Positions 10,348 to 18,342 of a stretch of 59,345 nt of DNA are shown here, in pieces; position 1 is the first letter of the stretch; every line of letters starts with the position of its first letter. Made by a program: the position numbers and the translations under genes. This DNA is from Candidatus Raymondbacteria bacterium RIFOXYA2_FULL_49_16 (lineage in GTDB: Bacteria; Fibrobacterota; OXYB2-FULL-49-7; XYB2-FULL-49-35), in contig MFYT01000030.1 of assembly GCA_001789205.1 (NCBI GenBank), forward strand, positions 1-59,345. The letters run 5' to 3'. The notes below the pieces were generated by a model. That model was not told where the DNA came from. It made no database searches and saw only the letters and a program-made list of their open reading frames with translations.

Positions 10348-10758
10348 ATGAAACGGATAGCCCATGGTTTGCGGGCGGGAATGTTTTTCCTTTTTTGCGC
10401 AGCGAGCTTTGCACAAATGGCCAGCGCAACTGTAAGCTGGAGTTGGAGCAACAGTTTTAACCTGACAACTGCGGTCGAGCATAATCACAATGTATTGCAC
10501 GCGGGAGATTTGATTGTTGCACCCAACCCGTTCAATCCGGCAGTTACCATTATCGTTAATGGCAATGGCGCAGAGACCCTGCGCGCAACGTCCCTGCGAG
10601 TGTATAACACCAATGGCCGCATGGTCGCGGATTTAACTTCAGGCGTGATTAATAACCGGGTCACCTGGGACGCCGGGACCCATCCATCAGGCGTATATGT
10701 TGTCAGGGCAATGACAGGGGGCAATATACTTACCAAACGAATAACCTTGTTGCGGTAG
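10348..10758 (+). CDS. Mini-protein: signal peptide plus T9SS sorting domain
   Basis: Only 136 residues. A signal peptide (MFFLFCAASFAQMASA) is followed by about 30 residues (VSWSWSNSFNLTTAVEH...) and then an apparently complete type-A T9SS sorting domain: APNPFNPAVTIIV, the WDAGTHPSGVYVVRAMTGG block and the tail LTKRITLLR. There is almost no passenger. AAGGGGG lies upstream of the ATG and the frame is intact, with neither stops nor frameshifts. It is either a genuine free-standing sorting-domain protein or a deletion derivative of a larger cargo gene that has kept its frame. It is preceded by 21 bases after the esterase gene and followed by nine before the next gene, so it is likely still transcribed with them. 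Confidence 0.8.
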   Translation: MKRIAHGLRAGMFFLFCAASFAQMASATVSWSWSNSFNLTTAVEHNHNVLHAGDLIVAPNPFNPAVTIIVNGNGAETLRATSLRVYNTNGRMVADLTSGVINNRVTWDAGTHPSGVYVVRAMTGGNILTKRITLLR

Positions 10759-10767
10759 GGAGGGAGT

Positions 10768-12171
10768 ATGCAAAAAATAATATTCATTATACTTGTTTTT
10801 GTCCCGCTGCTTTTCGCGAGAGCGCCTGTTGTTTCCAATGTGCATGTAAACCAGTCGGATATTTCATCTGACTCAGGCGCTATCTGCACGTGGCAGGGCA
10901 TGGTGACGTTCGATGTGCAGGACACGGCCATTGACACCCTGTATATCAGCACATTGCTTTCAGCGGCAGCAGGCATTTACGTACCCGACTCATTGTGGGG
11001 CGATATAAAGACAATCGCAGGAACCAACAAGACCGTGTATTTCAGGTTCACGAACGCTTCATCCTTCGGGGCAGGATGCTCGCTGCGCGTCACTGCAGGC
11101 GACAGCGCGTGCGATGCTTTTTGCGAGCCCCTGCAGCCATTCCCCAGGAGGGTCATCACCTATGAAGACATGGAGGTGCGCCACAACATGTATTGCTGGG
11201 GCATTTTTGGCAGCCATTATTGGGGCAAGGAGGTGCCTGGCACCTTTAACCGCAGGACATTATACAACGAGCCTGGCTGGAGGGTGCGCGGGACTGTCTC
11301 CGCAGCGGTGGGCAACAATGCGTGTCCTGGCCCGCGGTGCGAAAATATCAACAGAATGTTTTTCATGTACCGGTATACGGGTACAAGACTTAATACTATG
11401 ACTGTCCAGATGTATAATATGGACGAGGCGGATAATTACCACATGACAGTACCAATTATCAAAGGACAGTGGGCGTCCATGACCGTTGATTGGAAAAATG
11501 GCGTACCCAATAGTGGTGGCGGGGACGGGTTCCAGGCAGGCGAACGCATGGACGAGATTACCCTCTATATGGGATATCCTTGGGACAACGCGACCGATAC
11601 TATTTTCCTCGATAATATCATTCTTTATGCGCCTGAAGCTGATTCGGTCAATGCTGTACGGAACATGGTTGAACCCATGCCGCGGCGAGTGGGATATATT
11701 GGTTCTTTTGAGACTGGGACCAAGGCGGAGCACTGGCCCGGGGAATACGAACTGACTCAGACCGGCGTATCTGGCGCCTATTACGCCTTTGCGCGGGCCA
11801 TTGCAAACCCTTTGGGTGGTAAATACGTGAAACTGGACCTTCAAGGGGTCGAATACCATGGCAGGTATGCGAGCAACCAGACGCGGCTAATGTTCCGGTA
11901 TTTCATTAAAAGCGCAAGTAAAGAGATGAAGATCCAGTTCATCGACAGTCTAAATACGGTATTGACCCTTACCTATCAAGTGATCTTGAATAACCTTGCC
12001 TCAGAACAATGGCAATGGGCAATGGCTGATTTTACCAACAATGCGACTGAATCCCACAATTTCCAGATAAAGGCAGGTGCGTCAGTCGATTATATAGTCT
12101 TTAAAATGGACGATGCCCAGGAAGGGGATGAATTCTACGTAGACGAAGTAACACTGTACGAACCGCGATAA
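10768..12171 (+). CDS. Secreted tandem jelly-roll (CBM-like) protein
   Basis: 467 residues with a short signal peptide (MQKIIFIILVFVPLLFA) and GGGAGG before the ATG. Residues about 15-120 are beta-rich and unassigned. Two later segments, each beginning PMPRRV/PFPRRV, look like related jelly-roll carbohydrate-binding modules: residues 125-290 (ending TIFLDNIILYAP) and 300-467 (ending EFYVDEVTLYEPR). Both end in the D-(N/E)-(I/V) strand common in CBMs. No T9SS sorting domain is present, unlike nearly all upstream genes, so it may be periplasmic, released by another route, or a binding partner of the esterases. Function as a glycan-binding protein is inferred from fold-like patterns only. It is the last gene of the first secreted-protein run. 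Confidence 0.7.
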   Translation: MQKIIFIILVFVPLLFARAPVVSNVHVNQSDISSDSGAICTWQGMVTFDVQDTAIDTLYISTLLSAAAGIYVPDSLWGDIKTIAGTNKTVYFRFTNASSFGAGCSLRVTAGDSACDAFCEPLQPFPRRVITYEDMEVRHNMYCWGIFGSHYWGKEVPGTFNRRTLYNEPGWRVRGTVSAAVGNNACPGPRCENINRMFFMYRYTGTRLNTMTVQMYNMDEADNYHMTVPIIKGQWASMTVDWKNGVPNSGGGDGFQAGERMDEITLYMGYPWDNATDTIFLDNIILYAPEADSVNAVRNMVEPMPRRVGYIGSFETGTKAEHWPGEYELTQTGVSGAYYAFARAIANPLGGKYVKLDLQGVEYHGRYASNQTRLMFRYFIKSASKEMKIQFIDSLNTVLTLTYQVILNNLASEQWQWAMADFTNNATESHNFQIKAGASVDYIVFKMDDAQEGDEFYVDEVTLYEPR

Positions 12172-12479
12172 TTGATGGCTGTGGTTTACACTACGAAACG
12201 ATATCTGTTCAGAACACACATCAAAGTAGTACAAGCAGAAATTAAAATATCACCTGTTTTTTTCTGAACTAACCTTCTCGTCTTGGAGCAAATTTTACCC
12301 TAAACTGCATATAATTACCTGCTATAGCTTTAACTTAATATCATCATAAGGCTATGATAATTAATAATATGCGGCATTATTAATCTGTGGAATAGGTATT
12401 GCTTTCTCTTTTACGTGCAAATGAGGTTTGATAAGTGTGATTAAACGGTTATTCACGGATCAATAGAAAGGGGTCAACC
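12172..12479. other. Intergenic region upstream of the MerR-type gene
   Basis: This stretch of 308 bases separates the secreted-protein run from the regulator gene. It is AT-rich and holds no convincing ORF. A loose TTGATA at 12428-12433 could be a -35 element but has no good -10 partner. GTTCAGA (about 12208) and TCTGAAC (about 12263) could pair as a long, weak hairpin followed by few T residues. Nothing stronger was seen. Confidence 0.5.
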
Positions 12480-12854
12480 ATGGAAAAAGAAGAAAACATG
12501 CTGAGCATCGGAGACGTTTCACGTTTCCTGAATGTCCCAACCCATACCATTCGGTATTGGGAAAAGGAGTTCAAAGAGTTCCTGAGCCCCGCAAGGACAG
12601 TGGGTCATCAGCGCCGGTATACTGATGATGATGTAAGGAGAATTCGGGATATCATGAGATTATTGAAACACGACGGGTACAGCATTGCCGGTGCAAAGAA
12701 GATCCTTGAGCTCAAGCACAAGCAGGGGCTGCAGGAATCGCCGCACCAGCCGGTCCAGAACGGTATTCCCGAGGACATGGCGTACAAGATCGTTGAAATG
12801 ATCAGAACGCAGCTCAACGTGAACCCCATGGAAGAAAAGGCCGCTGTTGCCTAA
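12480..12854 (+). CDS. MerR-family transcriptional regulator
   Basis: 124 residues; GAAAGGGG precedes the ATG. The N-terminal 70 residues are a MerR-type winged helix: LSIGDVSRFLNVPTHTIRYWEKEF, a wing with GHQRRYTDDDVRRI, then LLKHDGYSIAGAKKIL. The tail (about 40 residues) is short and lacks the Cys residues of metal-sensing MerR proteins. This is the layout of the small MerR-like proteins often found singly in FCB, Aquificota and delta-proteobacterial genomes, whose ligand is usually unknown. It stands alone, with a large intergenic space before it and a palindromic repeat after it, so its target cannot be told from context. Confidence 0.85.
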   Translation: MEKEENMLSIGDVSRFLNVPTHTIRYWEKEFKEFLSPARTVGHQRRYTDDDVRRIRDIMRLLKHDGYSIAGAKKILELKHKQGLQESPHQPVQNGIPEDMAYKIVEMIRTQLNVNPMEEKAAVA

Positions 12855-12967
12855 ATCAGGGAAGAAACTATATTTACCAATGAAACAAGCTGAAAAAAAA
12901 CAGGGGCATGGCGCAGGGGACTCACACTGGAGTACCCTGTATAGCATTCTGCGTGATCTGTTCATCT

Positions 12968-13069
12968 GGCGCTGACCTCACCCTGGAAAAATAATGACTG
13001 ACTACCCCTCTTCCAATTGGGAGAGGGGGCATTTTGTTTATGAATGCCTTCGGGGGTGAGGTCAGCGCC
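12968..13069. repeat. Nested inverted-repeat element (16-bp arms)
   Basis: A perfect 16-base inverted repeat (GGCGCTGACCTCACCC at 12968-12983; its complement at 13054-13069) encloses two smaller hairpins. One is CCCCTCTTCC/GGGAGAGGGG around AATT (13005-13028, one mismatch); the other is GGCATT/AATGCC (13028-13048). The whole could fold as a three-stem structure. It lies between the MerR gene and the giant glycosyltransferase gene, ending 21 bases before that start codon. It may be a REP/MITE-like element or an attenuator of the downstream gene. Confidence 0.7.
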
Positions 13070-13089
13070 TGGAAGAAAGCAGGGGAAGC

Positions 13090-16000
13090 GTGGACCGTCC
13101 GGTCAAATATTCCATTGTCATTGTCACCTATAATTCTGAAACAGACATAGGCATTTGCCTGTCTGCGATCCAGAAAAGTACCCGTAACCACGAAATTATT
13201 GTCATCGACAATGCTTCACGCGACAAGACCCGTGAAGCGATTGCTGGGTTTCCCGGTATCAAGACAATTTTCAACTCTGAAAACCGGGGTTTTTCCGCAG
13301 CAACCAACCAGGGCATCATGGCCTCCACGGGAGAGTACATTGTTCTCCTGAACCCTGATACCGCGGTCTTTCCCCTCTGGGCCGACCGCATGGCTGAAAA
13401 ATTCCAGCGTATATCAAACGTGGGAGCCGTAGGCCCGCTCTCCACCAATTGCATTGGATACCAAAGCGTTTTTGTCCACTTCAAAGACCATGATTTTAAT
13501 AACGATACGGGTTTTCGCGCCATTGCGGAAAAGGTAATGCTCTGCCAAGGAAAACATTTTGAGACAAACCTGCTTATCGGATTTTGTCTCATGTTTAAAA
13601 GAGAAGTCATAGACCATGTGGGATTGCTCGATGAAAGGCTTTTTCTGGGCAATGACGACCTTGACCTTTCGTGGCGGTTGCGCCTGCATGGCTACAAGCT
13701 CATTGTGGCCCAGGACGCTTTTATCGCCCACGAGATGCAGAAGAGCTTTAAAACTGAGAAAAAAGAAACTACTGAAAAACTTGTCCAGAAGAGCACTGAC
13801 GCGCTATACCGCAAGCTGGTCAGATACTATGGCAAAAAGAACCTGCCCACGGCTGAGCAGCTCTGGGGCATACCCTGGTTTAAGCCATCGGATAAGGTGC
13901 AGGCCGAGAAAATTCCCGGACCAGAGACCAAACTGAAAATTATCCTTGTTCCCCCTGCTGACAAAGAGGATGGTTTGGCAAAACTGGCAAGCGGTCTTGC
14001 CGCGCAGTGTACCATTGTTGAAAACGGTCCGGCTGACGCCATGATCTGTTTCAATACCCTGGAGCCGGGGCTTCCCGAACGTCTGGCTGCCGCACAGGTT
14101 CCTGTTATCGCGGTTTTTTCGCACGCAGCAGTTGATTTTCCCCTGCATATAAAACTGATAGACCATTGTAACCATTGTGTTTTCACTGATTTTCATTATT
14201 TCTCCTATGCCCGTTCTCTCGGGTATAGGCATATTTCGTTCATGCGGCTTCCAGTTGTCGATGAAGTTGTTGCTGGCAACGAAACACTGGACATCGTCTG
14301 CCCGGGCGTGTATGCGGACTACCTCTGTTCCGCCCGCGGCGTTGTCATGCGCAAGCTCCTTTTACTCTCGTCAATATACAAGATATCCTTTTCCCCTGAG
14401 GCTGTGACCGCGGCGCGCTGGATCGTTGATACACCCGCGGATACAGGCCATGGTCTTTCGCGTTTTGCGCTTGAAGCCATGGGCCAGGGAAAACTGGTTT
14501 TTACATACCAAGACAATTCCTCTTCTCCCGCGCCGGGGTTAATCGCGGGGGAGCATTTTGTCGCGTTCAATACCCCGGACGACTTGGAAAAAAAACTTTC
14601 CTATTATACCAGCCATGCTGACGAAGTCCGCGCCATCAGCTCGGCCGGTCATAAAGCAGCCTGGGCCCATTTCACAGTAGACAACGGGGTTTTCAGGATA
14701 TGCGCGCTTGTGCGGGAAGTCATTTCTCCCCAGTCGCCTATATGTGCAGAACCAAGAAAGATCAGCGCTTCCAGTCTTCCTTTTATCAGAGCATGCGCAA
14801 ATGACTTTGGAAAGGCGGTGCTTGCGGTTGAAAAAGCAGGGCTTTCCTGCGATGAATCGTCGGAGAAAATGGCTCTTGCCACAGTCCGGCTGAACGACCC
14901 AGCGACCGCTGTATCGGTATTGCGCACCATCGACAAGGGACTTTCAAAAGCAGGCAGCTATTCGCTTGGGCTTTTGCTAAGGGAAAAAGGCGAACATGCC
15001 TCCGCAAAACGGTATTTTGAACAGACGCTTGAGACCAGGCTTGCTTCACTCACCGACCTCTGTTGGGTCCTTCCCGCGGGCATGCCGTACGAACGGACCA
15101 TCTATCTGAAAAGTGTTTTGATGAAAACATCCGGAACAAGCGAGGCCAACGCCCTTGACAATGGCGATAGGGCGCTCAACGCGTGCGCGCTCTATCATCT
15201 GGCCTATATTGCACTTGGCGAAAACAACCTTCCTGGCGCCCGAAAGTATGCGCAGGCAATGCAAGGAATGGGCGCGGTAAACGACCTTATGCGCGTGCTT
15301 TCAGCTCTGGTCTCCTTCCAATCATCGGACAGGGAAGGAGCTGCGCGCCACTGTGGCATGGTTTTCGAATCAAATCCCCTTGGCCGCTCCGCTGGTCTGG
15401 CCCTTGGTTCTATATGCATGTCTTTTGATAATAAGGAATCAGCCTGGCAGGCCTTGATACATGGCATTGATGCGCTCCAGCTGATTTGCCTGGCAAATGG
15501 CCCTGCGGCAGGCGATTATACTTCTCAGCTGAACGAATACCGCAAAGCGCTTGCTGATTGCGGGGCAAATCCGCCCGAACCCAAGCCGTTTTTCACCCTT
15601 GCGCCAACAGCTCCTGTCAGGCGTTATGCCGATTTATTTACCCAGGAAAGCCCCGATGAAATTGATCTGAACACCCTCGAAGAACCTGAAGAGGCGTTGA
15701 TACATAAAAAAGGGCTTGGCAGGTCCATTGCTGTTAGTTTCCGGAACATCCAGTCGCTTGAATGCATGCACGAACTCACCTCAGGGACATTTTCATCGTT
15801 TTCACCGCTTATTGGCGAACGCGTACGCGAATACACCTTTGTGACGGCGGAAAATTTGCTTTCGCGCTGTGGATACGACATCACCTCAATTGCCGCCCAT
15901 CCTCTTGACGAGACAGCGAAGCGCGGTATAACTGACGAACTGGTGCGCGCAGGACGGCTGGTACTCAAACGGCTCGAATATACCGCTGATGAATGGGAGC

Positions 16001-18342
16001 GTTTTTTCGTGCGTTCGTATACTATTACCGCGGTCCCCCGTACGTTCAAGACCGTATCCGCGAAGAAGGTCTCCATTGTCATGCTTACCTTCAACCAGCT
16101 CTCCTATACCAAACAGTGCATTGAGAGTATCAATGCCTGCACTGACACACCCTTTGAAATCATCGTTGTCGACAATGGTTCAACTGATGCCACACCTGCA
16201 TGGCTCTCCGAATGCGAGACAAAGGGGCTGGTGAAGAAGGCCATTTTAAACAAGGAGAACCGCGGCGTTGCCGCGGGATGGAACCAGGGAATGCGCGCAA
16301 CTGACGGCGACTATATTCTCATAATGAACAATGACGTTGTTGTGTCGCGCGGCTGGCTTATTGCCATGCTCCAGTGCGCTGAGAGCAATCCAGCCATTGG
16401 CATGGTGGGTCCCATGACAAACAGCATAAGCGGCCTCCAGCTCGAGCGAGCGGCAAACTACACCTCGCTTGGCGAGTTCCATTCCTATGCCCGGGAATAC
16501 CTGGAAAGAAACGCGGGCAACTGGTGGGAGATATTCAGGATTGTGGGTTTCTGCATGCTGATCAAGAAGGAGATCGCGGCCGTTGTGGGAGATTTTGACG
16601 AGCGCTTTGGCCTTGGAAATTTCGAAGACGACGACTATTGTCTTAGAATACGGCGCGCCGGATACCGCATCATGGTGGCTGGCGATAGTTTTATCCACCA
16701 TTTTGGCAGTGTGAGCTTCTCCAATTCTCCAGTCGACTGGAGCGAACAGATGCTGAAAAACCAGCGTCTTTTCAACGAGAAGTGGGCCTCTTTGGACAGG
16801 GAGACCATTGAAAAGCGGACCACAAGCAAGGCGGGGACGCTTATCGAGGAGGCTGGCCGGCTGGTTGGCAGCGGCAGCTACCGTGAAGCCATTCCGCTCT
16901 ATCTTGCGGCGCTTGAAAAAGAGCCTGCCAATGCCCTTGGATACGAAGGTTTGGGAATTGTGGCCTTTTACCTCAACAATCTTTCTGACGCTGAAAAATT
17001 TTTCATTGAGGCGTTACGGCATGCGCCCAATCATGTTGACGCTGCCTTTAATCTTGCCGATGTATATGAGCGGACCGGCCGCACTGATAAAATGCGGGAG
17101 GTTTTAAGCGATGTTTTGAGAAAAGACCCTGACAACCGGGAAGCTCGGCAGCGGTTGGCGCGCATTTCAACGGACAAGCCCGCTTCCACGCATGGCGCTC
17201 TTTTTGCCGCCGGACTGGTCAAAGAGGCGGAGGAGTGCATTGCCCGGGGCGATTACGACAGCGCCATAAACCAGCTCGCTATAGTCATTGAAAACAACCG
17301 GGACGACCACCGGGCCTTTAACGGCATGGGGCTGTGCGCCTGGTACAAGGGCAAAATTGAGGAGGCCTACTGGTTTTTCAAAAAAGCGGTCACAATCAAC
17401 CCCGTGTTCGAAGATGCGCTCATTAATTTTTCCGACGCAGCCATGGTGGTTGGCAGGACCGAAGAGGTCATCTCCCTCTTTGAGCAGGCGCTTGAACGCG
17501 ACCCATCGCTCAAGACCATTGCTAAAAACCTCGAAAAGATCAGGATCGAATACCGGAAAAACGAAACAGCGTTCAATTTTACCAAGGTGATTGCCGCACG
17601 CGAACTCAATAGCAAAGGAGAGGCCTTTATCAACGAAGGACTGGTGGACAAGGCCGAGGCTGTGTTCCGCGACATACTGGGTCCAGACCCGGGAAATTTT
17701 GTGGCCATCAACAATCTGGGCGTGGTCTGCTGGTATCGCGGCGATCTTAACCAGGCTGTTTCCTATTTCAAGCAGGCGCTTGCGCTTTCACCCACGTATG
17801 AGGACGCGCTTGTCAACATTTTCGACGTTGCCCTCAAACAGCGGACCATTCCCGCCATTATACCGTTGCTCGAGTCGGCGCTGCGGCAAAACCCTTCGCT
17901 GTGCGATGCGCGCGAAATCCTCCATCAGATACAGCTGCGCCGTGACCGCATATACGAAATTCGCTATTATGGACAGATCGACGGATCGCTGGGGCTCAAC
18001 CAGGAGGGCAAACAGCTGCTTGAAGCGTTGAAACTCAACGAGGCCACGCTGAAGTTCCTCGATGCTATTGAGAAAAACGGCGACAACAGCGATTCATACT
18101 GCGGCCTGGGCATAATCCAGTTCTACCGGGCCGAATACGAAGACGCGTTCAAACTCTTTACGCGCGCGGTCGAATTGAACCCCCTTTCGCAGGACGCATT
18201 GCTCAATCTGTACGATGCGGCCTTAAGAATCGGCTATGCGGAGGTGGTCAGGCCACGGCTCCAGAACGCGCTCGATATAGACCCGTCGCTTGCTGACATT
18301 AAACGGATACTTGAAGAAGGGATAACACCGGAGAAACTGTGA
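13090..18342 (+). CDS. Giant multidomain glycosyltransferase (two GT2 domains, TPR repeats)
   Basis: 1750 residues from a GTG at 13090 (AGGGGAA just upstream). Domain order: GT2 domain 1 at about 5-230 (SIVIVTYNSETDI, then GNDDLDLSWRLRLHGY); a GT-B/CgeB-like segment at about 270-545 (GLSRFALEAMGQGKLVF); helical repeats to about 870; GT2 domain 2 at about 990-1230 (VSIVMLTFNQLSYTKQCIES, VVDNGSTDATP, NFEDDDYCLRIRRAGYRIMV); and TPR repeats from about 1260 to the end, in several units. No membrane segment is seen, so it probably acts in the cytoplasm. Such GT2-TPR proteins build glycans or O-glycosylate proteins. It overlaps the next gene by four bases (GTGA), indicating translational coupling. 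Which glycan is made is unknown; glycosylation of surface proteins or polysaccharide assembly are both possible. Confidence 0.85.
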   Translation: MDRPVKYSIVIVTYNSETDIGICLSAIQKSTRNHEIIVIDNASRDKTREAIAGFPGIKTIFNSENRGFSAATNQGIMASTGEYIVLLNPDTAVFPLWADRMAEKFQRISNVGAVGPLSTNCIGYQSVFVHFKDHDFNNDTGFRAIAEKVMLCQGKHFETNLLIGFCLMFKREVIDHVGLLDERLFLGNDDLDLSWRLRLHGYKLIVAQDAFIAHEMQKSFKTEKKETTEKLVQKSTDALYRKLVRYYGKKNLPTAEQLWGIPWFKPSDKVQAEKIPGPETKLKIILVPPADKEDGLAKLASGLAAQCTIVENGPADAMICFNTLEPGLPERLAAAQVPVIAVFSHAAVDFPLHIKLIDHCNHCVFTDFHYFSYARSLGYRHISFMRLPVVDEVVAGNETLDIVCPGVYADYLCSARGVVMRKLLLLSSIYKISFSPEAVTAARWIVDTPADTGHGLSRFALEAMGQGKLVFTYQDNSSSPAPGLIAGEHFVAFNTPDDLEKKLSYYTSHADEVRAISSAGHKAAWAHFTVDNGVFRICALVREVISPQSPICAEPRKISASSLPFIRACANDFGKAVLAVEKAGLSCDESSEKMALATVRLNDPATAVSVLRTIDKGLSKAGSYSLGLLLREKGEHASAKRYFEQTLETRLASLTDLCWVLPAGMPYERTIYLKSVLMKTSGTSEANALDNGDRALNACALYHLAYIALGENNLPGARKYAQAMQGMGAVNDLMRVLSALVSFQSSDREGAARHCGMVFESNPLGRSAGLALGSICMSFDNKESAWQALIHGIDALQLICLANGPAAGDYTSQLNEYRKALADCGANPPEPKPFFTLAPTAPVRRYADLFTQESPDEIDLNTLEEPEEALIHKKGLGRSIAVSFRNIQSLECMHELTSGTFSSFSPLIGERVREYTFVTAENLLSRCGYDITSIAAHPLDETAKRGITDELVRAGRLVLKRLEYTADEWERFFVRSYTITAVPRTFKTVSAKKVSIVMLTFNQLSYTKQCIESINACTDTPFEIIVVDNGSTDATPAWLSECETKGLVKKAILNKENRGVAAGWNQGMRATDGDYILIMNNDVVVSRGWLIAMLQCAESNPAIGMVGPMTNSISGLQLERAANYTSLGEFHSYAREYLERNAGNWWEIFRIVGFCMLIKKEIAAVVGDFDERFGLGNFEDDDYCLRIRRAGYRIMVAGDSFIHHFGSVSFSNSPVDWSEQMLKNQRLFNEKWASLDRETIEKRTTSKAGTLIEEAGRLVGSGSYREAIPLYLAALEKEPANALGYEGLGIVAFYLNNLSDAEKFFIEALRHAPNHVDAAFNLADVYERTGRTDKMREVLSDVLRKDPDNREARQRLARISTDKPASTHGALFAAGLVKEAEECIARGDYDSAINQLAIVIENNRDDHRAFNGMGLCAWYKGKIEEAYWFFKKAVTINPVFEDALINFSDAAMVVGRTEEVISLFEQALERDPSLKTIAKNLEKIRIEYRKNETAFNFTKVIAARELNSKGEAFINEGLVDKAEAVFRDILGPDPGNFVAINNLGVVCWYRGDLNQAVSYFKQALALSPTYEDALVNIFDVALKQRTIPAIIPLLESALRQNPSLCDAREILHQIQLRRDRIYEIRYYGQIDGSLGLNQEGKQLLEALKLNEATLKFLDAIEKNGDNSDSYCGLGIIQFYRAEYEDAFKLFTRAVELNPLSQDALLNLYDAALRIGYAEVVRPRLQNALDIDPSLADIKRILEEGITPEKL

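Noticed and set aside
12880-12975. 31-residue frame (MKQAEKKQGHGAGDS...) after the MerR gene
   Set aside because: It lacks a ribosome binding site, and its last codons fall in the inverted-repeat arm; it looks like chance coding beside the repeat.
15624-16094. Long minus-strand frames inside the giant glycosyltransferase gene
   Set aside because: They are antisense shadows of a GC-rich coding region with clear glycosyltransferase motifs on the plus strand.
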